Shown in pieces: positions 44,489 through 51,905 of a DNA stretch of 64,000 nucleotides. Every line of letters starts with the position of its first letter. Position 1 is the first letter of the stretch. Position numbers and translations under genes: made by a program. Source of the stretch: Pedobacter sp. MR2016-24. GTDB lineage: Bacteria > Bacteroidota > Bacteroidia > Sphingobacteriales > Sphingobacteriaceae. The notes under the pieces are model-generated. The model did not search any database, had not been told where the DNA came from, and worked only from the letters and a program-made list of their open reading frames with translations. The stretch is from NCBI RefSeq assembly GCF_026239655.1, contig NZ_JAPIVO010000001.1, forward strand, positions 868,001 through 932,000, read 5' to 3'.

Positions 44489-45110
44489 ATTTGATACCTC
44501 TAAAAACATCCATCAGATCGTAAGATCTGGTGGGTTTTTATTTATAATGACTGTTTTGTTCTGTCTGCCCGTATTGGCACAGACCAGTACCGTGGCGGAG
44601 CTGATGCCGCTTGATGAGAGAGGGAAATATATTTATTATGAAGTGGTAGAAAAAAATACGGCGCCTGCCGATTCCCTGCAAATCAGGGCGAAAGAATTTT
44701 TAAACGCAAAAAAACTGGATGGGGTAAAATCGAATAAAGATCAGCTCACTGCGTCGGGTAAATTTTTGATCAGTAAAACGGCTTTTGTGCTCACCCGCCC
44801 GTCTGGCGAAGTGCTGTATAATTTTGTATTTGAAATCAAAGAAGGGAAATACAGATTCTGGATGACTGACTTTGCTTTTATCGCGTATAAGCGAGACCGG
44901 TATGCTAATTACGTTCCGGCAACTGTTAAAGGCATTCCGCTGGAAAGAGAGCCTGGAAAGTTAAATGCAGCTGAATGGACATCCTATATCGCTGCGGCAA
45001 GTAAACAAGCAGATTTATTTGCGAAGGACTTTAAACAGTATTTGTCTGCAGGCAAAAAAATAGTGGTTCAGCCCAAAGCAAAGCCATCTGTTTCTACAAA
45101 AAGCTGGTAG
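44478..45110 (+). CDS. Exported DUF4468-type protein
   Basis: The 210-residue product has a hydrophobic segment at about 18-34 ending VLAQ, a signal peptide; a start at the internal ATG 44547 would shorten this. The body (VAELMPLDERGKYIYYEVVEKNTAPADSLQIRAKEF ... NFVFEIKEGKYRFWMTDF) matches the DUF4468 pattern, a TBP-like fold found in Bacteroidota exported proteins. Function is unknown. It overlaps the end of the porin gene by 11 nt, so amtB, porin and this gene probably form one transcript. Confidence 0.75.
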   Translation: MLFKFDTSKNIHQIVRSGGFLFIMTVLFCLPVLAQTSTVAELMPLDERGKYIYYEVVEKNTAPADSLQIRAKEFLNAKKLDGVKSNKDQLTASGKFLISKTAFVLTRPSGEVLYNFVFEIKEGKYRFWMTDFAFIAYKRDRYANYVPATVKGIPLEREPGKLNAAEWTSYIAAASKQADLFAKDFKQYLSAGKKIVVQPKAKPSVSTKSW

Positions 45111-45120
45111 TTATCAAAAA

Positions 45121-45594
45121 CTAATGCACCATTTTATCTGCACAGGTAGAACTGGCAAAAGCTTCCGGTTTAGCTTTGAAAATAAATCCCATGCTCAGGA
45201 TATAACCCATTGCTTCATTTAATGCCTTGTTGGATTTAAACATAGGATTGGTATTGATATCCGCATGTACCTCCAGGTCTACATCATACAAATCAAGCAG
45301 ATCGCAAACTGCATAAGCGGTTTCAATTGATTTTTGTACTTCAATCAGCATTCTTTCCTTGATGCTCATTTTCTGGGTCGTTTTCTCCTGATGGATATAC
45401 ATAAATCCGCCATGGTGTTCTCGGAGCAAGACGATCACCGTTGCAAAATCTGTCAGCGGACCTTTAACCTGTGAATCTGTTCCTATACAAACTTTCAAAT
45501 GATAGCCGTTTTCAGTTTCCCTGATAATCGCTTGTTCTACTTCTTCTATAATTGACGAATGGATGATTTCGCCATTGAATTTTTTCCAGGTCAT
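45121..45594 (-). CDS. YkuK/DUF458 family RNase H-like protein
   Basis: This 157-residue protein has a GTDSQVKGPLTDFATVIVLL block near residue 40 that resembles the first strand and acidic residue of the RNase H fold, and DVDLEVHADINTNP later. YkuK is known only as a conserved family without an established reaction. It is convergent with the DUF4468 gene, with 10 nt between the stops. Confidence 0.88.
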   Translation of the reverse strand: MTWKKFNGEIIHSSIIEEVEQAIIRETENGYHLKVCIGTDSQVKGPLTDFATVIVLLREHHGGFMYIHQEKTTQKMSIKERMLIEVQKSIETAYAVCDLLDLYDVDLEVHADINTNPMFKSNKALNEAMGYILSMGFIFKAKPEAFASSTCADKMVH

Positions 45595-45810
45595 ACGTTA
45601 AGGTGTTAGATAAACAACCCGTAATCAGGTTTCCTAAAAATAAGGTCTTTACATTAAAGATACGTTAAATATTTGTTGTTTATTTACTAACAATCAGGCT
45701 ATTGCTAACAAATTGCCCGGCTGTGTGACATGTAATTTCAACCTCCTTTTTCCTCAGGAAAACAAAAAAGGAAAACAATCCTCAGCAGGAAAAGTTATTT
45801 ATAGTATAAT

Positions 45811-48003
45811 ATGGTAAACAAGACAGTAATAATATCAAATCGCTTACCCGTTAAAATAGTAGAACAAGACGGGGAATATCTCCTTAGTCCGAGTGAAGGA
45901 GGATTAGCCACAGGCTTAGGCTCAGTTTATAAAAAGGGCGGTAACATCTGGATCGGATGGCCCGGAATTGATGTCCCGGAAGACCGGCAGGAAGAAGTGA
46001 CCAAACAACTGGCTGAATTAAACCTGATCCCGGTTTTTTTAAGTGCAGAAGAAATCAATCTCTATTACGAAGGATTTTCCAATGAAGTATTGTGGCCCGT
46101 ATTCCACTATATGGTTACCTATGCAAACTTTGAACAAAACTATTGGGATTTCTACAAAAGTGTAAACCGTAAATTTCAGGAAGCAACGCTTGCCCATTTG
46201 AATGAAGGGGATACGATCTGGATACATGATTACCAGCTGTTGCTGTTACCTTATATGATCAGAAAAGCTCAGCCGAATGTAATCATCGGTTTCTTTCAGC
46301 ATATCCCTTTTCCTTCTTATGAGATTTTCAGGTTAATTCCCTGGAGAGAGGAACTGATTAGCGGGATGTTTGGGGCCGACTTATTAGGTTTCCATACTTT
46401 CGATGATGTCAGACATTTTCTGAGTGCCGCATCCAGATTATCGGGTGCAAAAATTTCTGATAACGTGATTACGCATAATGACAGACAAATTGTTGTAGAG
46501 TCATTCCCGATGGGTATAGATGCGGAGAAATTTGAGAATCTGATTGGAGATTCTCTGGTAAAGGAATATGTAGAGTCATTTAAAGAGTCCGTTCAGGACC
46601 GGAAGGTGATTGTGACAATAGACCGGCTGGATTACAGCAAGGGTATTCTACAGCGGTTACAGGCCTATGAATTGTTATTGCAGGTGCATCCTGAGTATGT
46701 AGATAAATTATCATTGTATATGATTGTTGTTCCCTCCAGAGACACTGTTCCCCAGTATAAAGAATTAAGGGATCAGATTGATCAGCTGGTGGGAAATATC
46801 AATGCACGTTTCAGGACACTGAACTGGCTACCTGTTCATTATTTTTACCGTTCATTTCCAATAGAATTTTTATCGGCGCTCTATTCCTCTGCCCATATAT
46901 GTCTTGTTACGCCTATGCGTGACGGGATGAACCTGGTGAGTAAAGAGTACGTAGCCAGCAGGACAGATGACACGGGTGTACTGATCTTAAGTGAGATGGC
47001 AGGTGCCTCAAAAGAGTTAAATGATGCATTGATCGTTAATCCTAATAATATAGGTGATGTAATGAATGCGATTGTTAAGGCAGTCAGCATGCCGCTGGAG
47101 GAACAAAAGAGGCGCATGCATGTTATGCGGGGGTTGGTTAAAAAATTTGATATACACCTTTGGGTGAAAAATTTTATGGATAAGTTAGAAGAAGTGAAAC
47201 AGATGCAGGAGTCGTTATTAACTAAACATGCAGTAGTTGCAGTAAGAGAAGAAATTGGAAGAGCCTATACAGGGGCAGCAGACAGGTTTATTTTTCTTGA
47301 TTATGACGGTACACTGGTCGGTTTCAATGGAGATATTGACAGGGCTTCGCCTGACGAGGAATTGTATCAGATTCTTGAAAATTTATCTGCAGATCCGGCA
47401 AACAGGGTAGTCATCATCAGCGGTCGCAGACACGAAACACTGGAAGAATGGTTTGGTCACCTGAAACTGGATTTAATTGCAGAACATGGTGCCTGGCAGA
47501 AACATTATCAGGAGGAATGGAAATCATTGCCTTTACTGACTGACAAGTGGAAACATGAGGTCAGGACAGTATTGGATACTTATACTGACAGAACTCCTGG
47601 ATCATTTATTGAGGATAAAAGTTACTCCCTGGTATGGCATTACCGGAAAGTTGAAGAAGGGCTGGGCGAATTGAGGGCTAATGAAATCATCAATCACCTG
47701 AAAGTGACTGTAGCAGATAAAGGACTTCAGCTGATGCCCGGGAATAAAGTCATAGAATTTAAGAATATTGAAGTCAATAAAGGAAAGGCCGCACTAAACT
47801 GGCTTTATGGAAATCATCCCGATTTTATTATTGCCTTCGGCGATGACCATACAGATGAAGACATCTTTAAGGCATTACCGGATGAAGCTTATACCATCAA
47901 GGTTGGTAGTAATATTTCGGCAGCGAAGTATTATCTGAGGAATTTTGTAGAAGTAAGGGACTTTTTAAGAACACTTTATGCAGCAACACCGCATAGGGTA
48001 TAA
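45811..48003 (+). CDS. Bifunctional trehalose-6-phosphate synthase/phosphatase
   Basis: The 730-residue fusion begins with a GT20 synthase domain (about 1-465): ISNRLPVKI, GLATGLGSVYKKGGNIWIGWPG, IHDYQLLLLPYMIR, RLDYSKGI, and MRDGMNLVSKEYVAS. A HAD-type phosphatase follows (about 485-730) with FLDYDGTLVGF and GDDHTDEDIFKAL. It makes trehalose from UDP-glucose and glucose-6-phosphate via trehalose-6-phosphate, in the cytosol. The GH15 gene downstream on the other strand may hydrolyse the product. Similar otsA-otsB fusions exist in other Bacteroidota and in plants and yeast. Confidence 0.95.
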   Translation: MVNKTVIISNRLPVKIVEQDGEYLLSPSEGGLATGLGSVYKKGGNIWIGWPGIDVPEDRQEEVTKQLAELNLIPVFLSAEEINLYYEGFSNEVLWPVFHYMVTYANFEQNYWDFYKSVNRKFQEATLAHLNEGDTIWIHDYQLLLLPYMIRKAQPNVIIGFFQHIPFPSYEIFRLIPWREELISGMFGADLLGFHTFDDVRHFLSAASRLSGAKISDNVITHNDRQIVVESFPMGIDAEKFENLIGDSLVKEYVESFKESVQDRKVIVTIDRLDYSKGILQRLQAYELLLQVHPEYVDKLSLYMIVVPSRDTVPQYKELRDQIDQLVGNINARFRTLNWLPVHYFYRSFPIEFLSALYSSAHICLVTPMRDGMNLVSKEYVASRTDDTGVLILSEMAGASKELNDALIVNPNNIGDVMNAIVKAVSMPLEEQKRRMHVMRGLVKKFDIHLWVKNFMDKLEEVKQMQESLLTKHAVVAVREEIGRAYTGAADRFIFLDYDGTLVGFNGDIDRASPDEELYQILENLSADPANRVVIISGRRHETLEEWFGHLKLDLIAEHGAWQKHYQEEWKSLPLLTDKWKHEVRTVLDTYTDRTPGSFIEDKSYSLVWHYRKVEEGLGELRANEIINHLKVTVADKGLQLMPGNKVIEFKNIEVNKGKAALNWLYGNHPDFIIAFGDDHTDEDIFKALPDEAYTIKVGSNISAAKYYLRNFVEVRDFLRTLYAATPHRV

Positions 48004-48026
48004 GTAAAAAATCCCTTTGAATATTT

Positions 48027-48064
48027 GGACAGGCCTGTTTTCTTAAAAGAATACAGGCCTGTCC
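48027..48064. terminator. Long bidirectional hairpin between the trehalose and GH15 genes
   Basis: Twelve perfect pairs (48027-48038 with 48053-48064), one T/T mismatch, then five more pairs around an AA loop. The GH15 stop (48043-48045) and its last codons lie inside the hairpin. Confidence 0.75.
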
Positions 48065-49824
48065 AGTTTAATTGCTATTCTATGTGCAGCGTTCATTAAG
48101 CCTACATGACTATAAGCTTGCGGGAAATTACCCCACTGACTGCCATCGTTCTCATCAATGTCTTCAGCAAACAGATCAAGATGATTACCATATTGAACCA
48201 GAGACTCAAATTCTCTTACCGCGTCATCCACTCTTCCTACAATAGCCAAAGCCTCTACATACCAGAATGCACAGATCAGAAAAGTAGTTTTGGGTTTTCC
48301 AAAATCGTCAGTATGGCGATAACGGTAGAACAGACCATTTTTGCCCTTTAATTCCTGCTCCAGTGCAATCAGGTGGTCTTTAGCCCGCTGAGAGTCCGGA
48401 TCAAGATAATTCATTAAGATCAGCTGTAAAGTACTCGCATCAAGATGGGCACTGCCCACAGCATGGTTATATACTTTTCGCTCTTCATCATAACAAGCCT
48501 CTATATGTGCAGCAGCACGGTCCATCAAACTTTGTGCACGTTCTGCAAACTCCTGGTTCCCGATAGTTGTTGCCATTTTCAAAGCCGCTTTTGCACCTGC
48601 CCACTGAAACAGGTTGGTATAACAGTGCATGTTGGCGAGGTTTCTGAATTCCCAGATACCTGCATCTTTCTCGTTAATCGTATGCTCTATCTTGCGGAGC
48701 AGGTAATCCAGCCATTTGGTAGAATCTTTACGCTCACTATAAATAAACCTGCTATCAGTATATAAAGGCAGCATGGAAATCAATACCTGTCCGTAGATAT
48801 CATTCTGAATATGCTCATAGGCCTGATTTCCTACACGTACAGGCTGATTGCCCATATACCCTTTCAGGTTAGTCAGGATCCGTTCCGTTAATACTCTTTC
48901 TCCGGCGATTCCGAAAAGCGGTTGATAGCGTTCATCATCTCTGAACGAGATATCGGTGATATAGTTAAAGTAACGCTCCATCTCTTCGAAATGTCCGATA
49001 TGATTTAGTGCCGTAATCACGTAATAGGTATCACGCATCCAGCAGTAACGGTAATCCCAGTTACGCGTGCTTCCCGGTGATTCCGGTAAACTTGTTGTAC
49101 TTGCTGCAATGATTGCTCCTGTATCTTCATACTGATGTATTTTCAAAACCAGTGCAGATCTGATAACGAGCGACTGATGAAAACCAGCGATAGTGGAATG
49201 TTTAATCCAGGTTCTCCAGTATTTCCTGGTCTCAATCAAAAAACGTTCGGCAGTACTTTCAATTGGGGCTTCAAGTTTGTATCCATAGGTAAGGATCAGG
49301 TATTTTGTGTCATTCAGGGCAAAATACTTCTCATCTTCGATATATGACAGTGAGATATTACTGCTCAGCTGCATATCATTCTCATCACCAGTAAAAGCGA
49401 TGTGGTTACTTCCTCTGGAACCGGTTTGTTTTCCTTCTCCATAATCAAAAACAGGTCTGCAACTTACTTTAACTCTTGGATTACCCTCTATAGGTTCTAT
49501 TTTACGGATCAGCATCAGTGGTTTATAGAATCTTTCATACTGATGAAAACGTGGTGCAAAATCTGTTATTCTGTATTTACCTTCGTCATTGCTGATTTCT
49601 GTAACTAATATATTTGTGTTTTCCAGATAATTTTGCTCAGATGTATATTCGCCGTGAGGAAGAATAGAAAATTCTCCGCCGGCCTCTTTATCCAATAATC
49701 CTCCGAATACAAAAGAACTATCAAATCTTGGCCAGCATAACCAATCTATATTTGTATTTTTATTCACGTGAGCAAGGAAAGCGCAGTTTCCGATGATGCC
49801 TGTCTGGTAGGTGTGTCTCTCCAT
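48043..49824 (-). CDS. Glycoside hydrolase family 15 protein (glucoamylase/trehalase type)
   Basis: The 593-residue protein has an N-terminal beta-domain (TGIIGNCAFLAHVNKNTNIDW) and a GH15 (alpha/alpha)6 barrel with ESPGSTRNWDYRYCWMRDTYYV. AGIWEFRN carries the likely acid glutamate; LFAEDIDENDGSQWGNFPQAYSH has Glu-Asp where Glu-Glu is common. There is no signal peptide, so it is cytosolic. Because it faces the trehalose synthase fusion and some GH15 enzymes hydrolyse trehalose, trehalase is a plausible activity; maltooligosaccharide hydrolysis is the alternative. Confidence 0.88.
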   Translation of the reverse strand: MERHTYQTGIIGNCAFLAHVNKNTNIDWLCWPRFDSSFVFGGLLDKEAGGEFSILPHGEYTSEQNYLENTNILVTEISNDEGKYRITDFAPRFHQYERFYKPLMLIRKIEPIEGNPRVKVSCRPVFDYGEGKQTGSRGSNHIAFTGDENDMQLSSNISLSYIEDEKYFALNDTKYLILTYGYKLEAPIESTAERFLIETRKYWRTWIKHSTIAGFHQSLVIRSALVLKIHQYEDTGAIIAASTTSLPESPGSTRNWDYRYCWMRDTYYVITALNHIGHFEEMERYFNYITDISFRDDERYQPLFGIAGERVLTERILTNLKGYMGNQPVRVGNQAYEHIQNDIYGQVLISMLPLYTDSRFIYSERKDSTKWLDYLLRKIEHTINEKDAGIWEFRNLANMHCYTNLFQWAGAKAALKMATTIGNQEFAERAQSLMDRAAAHIEACYDEERKVYNHAVGSAHLDASTLQLILMNYLDPDSQRAKDHLIALEQELKGKNGLFYRYRHTDDFGKPKTTFLICAFWYVEALAIVGRVDDAVREFESLVQYGNHLDLFAEDIDENDGSQWGNFPQAYSHVGLMNAAHRIAIKLDRPVFF

Positions 49825-49845
49825 TAATGTATGAGGTGTTTATTG

Positions 49846-49861
49846 TAATCTAATAAGATTA
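49846..49861. other. Inverted repeat between the GH15 gene and the small ORF
   Basis: TAATCT-AATA-AGATTA (6-4-6 perfect) lies 22 nt upstream of the GH15 ATG in a 94-nt divergent intergenic region. It is a candidate operator only. Confidence 0.35.
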
Positions 49862-49918
49862 GAACAACTTACCTCCTTATTTGTTGTATAAATGGTTTAA
49901 CATATATAAAAAAATAGC

Positions 49919-50137
49919 ATGAACACAGAACTCATTCAGGAATTCTATTTGCTTCAGCAAAGCAGGTCGAATGCAAAATATCAGGATATGTTATCAGAAA
50001 AAGTCTATTCCCCTATTCAGGAAGCCAATAAAAATGTGACTTCATGGATGTCTAAAAGAGGAAAGATGCTGATGAAACTCGAAACAAAGGTGCAGCTTAC
50101 CATGAGAATCCTGCAGCGGAAATTCCTTAAGTTCTAA
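49919..50137 (+). CDS. Small hypothetical protein
   Basis: This 72-residue, Lys/Gln-rich protein starts MNTELIQEFYLLQQSRSNAK and ends TMRILQRKFLKF. It appears fully helical with a basic C-terminal half (SKRGKMLMKLETKVQ). It fills the gap between the divergent GH15 gene and the helicase gene without overlap. I do not recognise it; it could be an RNA-binding or regulatory peptide. It has no signal peptide or membrane helix. Confidence 0.55.
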   Translation: MNTELIQEFYLLQQSRSNAKYQDMLSEKVYSPIQEANKNVTSWMSKRGKMLMKLETKVQLTMRILQRKFLKF

Positions 50138-50174
50138 TCCTTCGCTTTTAGGGACATTCTTATCTTAATTCCCT

Positions 50175-50182
50175 TATCTTTG
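50175..50182 (+). promoter_or_regulatory. -7 promoter box for the helicase, 4 nt before its ATG
   Basis: TATCTTTG, a full TAnnTTTG match, then CGCC and ATGATG. A leaderless transcript could begin at either of the two ATG codons. Confidence 0.6.
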
Positions 50183-50186
50183 CGCC

Positions 50187-51494
50187 ATGATGGTAGAAAA
50201 GGTATTGGGCAATTTAAAAATTGCTTCTCTTAATGAAATGCAGCAGGCGGCAGTCGCTGCGGCTGGTAAGGAGAAAGATGTGGTTTTGCTTGCACCTACG
50301 GGTTCTGGTAAAACACTGGGATTTTTATTGCCTGTATTATCGCATCTGAATGCTGAATCAAAAGGTGTACAGACTTTAATTCTTGTACCTTCAAGGGAAC
50401 TTGCTTTACAAATTGAGCAGGTTTTTAAACAAATGGGAACCGGATTTAAGGTAAACTGCTGCTATGGCGGGCATCCTGTACGAACAGAGAAAAATAATTT
50501 CGAGCAGCCTCCTGCAGTGCTGATCGGTACGCCTGGTAGAATTGCCTACCATTTGAGAAAGGAAAATTTTGATGAGTCTGCTATCACTACACTCGTACTT
50601 GATGAATTTGACAAGGCACTGGAATTCGGTTTTCAGGAAGATATGGCTTATATCATCAGCAACCTGAAATCACTTAAGCAGCGTATACTGACGTCGGCAA
50701 CTGCAATGGATGCGATTCCTGATTTCACAGGCGTCTCTAAACCGATCAACATCGATTTTCTAAAGGATGTAAAGGTGGTGCCGGATTTGAAAATGAAAAA
50801 GGTGCTGACTACTGCAGAAGATAAACTGGATACGCTTTTCGAATTGATTTGTAAAATCGGGGAGAAAACAATGCTTATTTTCTGCAACCACAGGGAGACG
50901 GTAGACCGGATCAGCGATTTATTAATTGATAAGGATCTGGCGCACGATATTTTTCATGGTGGTATGGAACAGGATGAGCGTGAACGTGCCCTGCTGAAAT
51001 TCAGGAACGGCAGTATCAAGATATTAATTACTACTGACCTGGCTTCCCGCGGTCTGGATATTCCTGAGGTAGGGTCTATCATTCATTACCAGTTACCCTA
51101 TACAGAAGATGCTTTTCTTCACCGGAATGGTCGCACCGCACGTATGAATGCAAAGGGCAGTGCTTATCTGATGATTGCAGATGATGAAAAGTATCCATTT
51201 CTAAAAAGTGATATTGAGACTGAAAAACTTACCGGTAAATATGATTTACCAAAAGATAGTCAGTGGCAGACGCTCTACATCGCAGCCGGTAAAAAAGACA
51301 AGATCAATAAAATTGATATCGTTGGATTGTTATTGAAAAAGGGTGGATTGCAAAAGGAAGATGTAGGTCTGATAGAAGTGAAAGATCAGAGTTCTTATGT
51401 TGCCGTTAAACGGAAGATGGTAAATAAGGTACTTTCTGCGCTTAACAATGAGAAGATCAAGAACAAAAAGGTTAAAATAGAAATAGCAATGTAA
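50187..51494 (+). CDS. DEAD-box-family RNA helicase with DEFD motif II
   Basis: The 435-residue protein has a Q-motif-like SLNEMQQAAV, Walker A APTGSGKT at 36-43, PSREL, TPGR, motif II DEFD at 139-142 (instead of DEAD), SAT at 170-172, ITTDLASRGLDIPEV, and motif VI HRNGRTAR (instead of HRxGRTGR). After about residue 340 comes a short tail with AAGKKDKINKIDIVGLLLKKG, similar to the RNA-binding domain of DbpA-type helicases, suggesting ribosome assembly. ATG 50187 is followed by a second ATG at 50190. The DUF1456 gene follows after 2 nt. Confidence 0.93.
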   Translation: MMVEKVLGNLKIASLNEMQQAAVAAAGKEKDVVLLAPTGSGKTLGFLLPVLSHLNAESKGVQTLILVPSRELALQIEQVFKQMGTGFKVNCCYGGHPVRTEKNNFEQPPAVLIGTPGRIAYHLRKENFDESAITTLVLDEFDKALEFGFQEDMAYIISNLKSLKQRILTSATAMDAIPDFTGVSKPINIDFLKDVKVVPDLKMKKVLTTAEDKLDTLFELICKIGEKTMLIFCNHRETVDRISDLLIDKDLAHDIFHGGMEQDERERALLKFRNGSIKILITTDLASRGLDIPEVGSIIHYQLPYTEDAFLHRNGRTARMNAKGSAYLMIADDEKYPFLKSDIETEKLTGKYDLPKDSQWQTLYIAAGKKDKINKIDIVGLLLKKGGLQKEDVGLIEVKDQSSYVAVKRKMVNKVLSALNNEKIKNKKVKIEIAM

Positions 51495-51496
51495 TT

Positions 51497-51745
51497 ATGA
51501 GTAACAATGACATCTTAAAAAAACTTCGTGTAGCGCTGGAGCTCAATAATGAAGACATTATACATATATTAGGTCTTGTCAATTTTAAAGTGACTAAAAG
51601 TGAACTGGGCTCATTTTTCAGAAGTGAGGATCACCCTAATTTTAAACCTTGCGGGGATCAGATCCTGCGTAATTTTCTGAATGGACTGGTAATCTTTAAG
51701 AGAGGACCAAGACCTGAGAAAGCTGCAGCTACGCCGATAGATTAG
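51497..51745 (+). CDS. DUF1456 (YehS-like) protein, one repeat only
   Basis: This 82-residue protein resembles the second half of E. coli YehS: NNDILKKLRVALELNNEDII, then VTKSELGSFFRSEDHPNFKPCGDQ and ILRNFLNGLVIFKRG. YehS has two copies of this module (about 156 residues); here a single module and a short tail make a complete protein. Function is unknown. It is 2 nt after the helicase gene, so coexpression is nearly certain and an RNA-related role is possible. Confidence 0.85.
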   Translation: MSNNDILKKLRVALELNNEDIIHILGLVNFKVTKSELGSFFRSEDHPNFKPCGDQILRNFLNGLVIFKRGPRPEKAAATPID

Positions 51746-51854
51746 TACATAATTCTTTAACAACTGTAGAAATTTTAATATCTTCTTTAAAAATCTGTAA
51801 GATTAATAAGACAAACCACTATACTTGTGAAAAAGAGCATAGGTTTGCATTCTT

Positions 51855-51883
51855 GCCTGGTAAGATATGCTATGATACCAGGC
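51855..51883. other. Inverted repeat upstream of the TonB-receptor-like gene
   Basis: GCCTGGTA at 51855-51862 pairs perfectly with TACCAGGC at 51876-51883 around a 13-nt AT-rich loop, 22 nt before the ATG. It is not followed by a T-run on the plus strand, so an operator or 5'-leader hairpin is more likely than a terminator. Confidence 0.45.
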
Positions 51884-51905
51884 TAAAAAATGGATTGCAG
51901 GGTAA

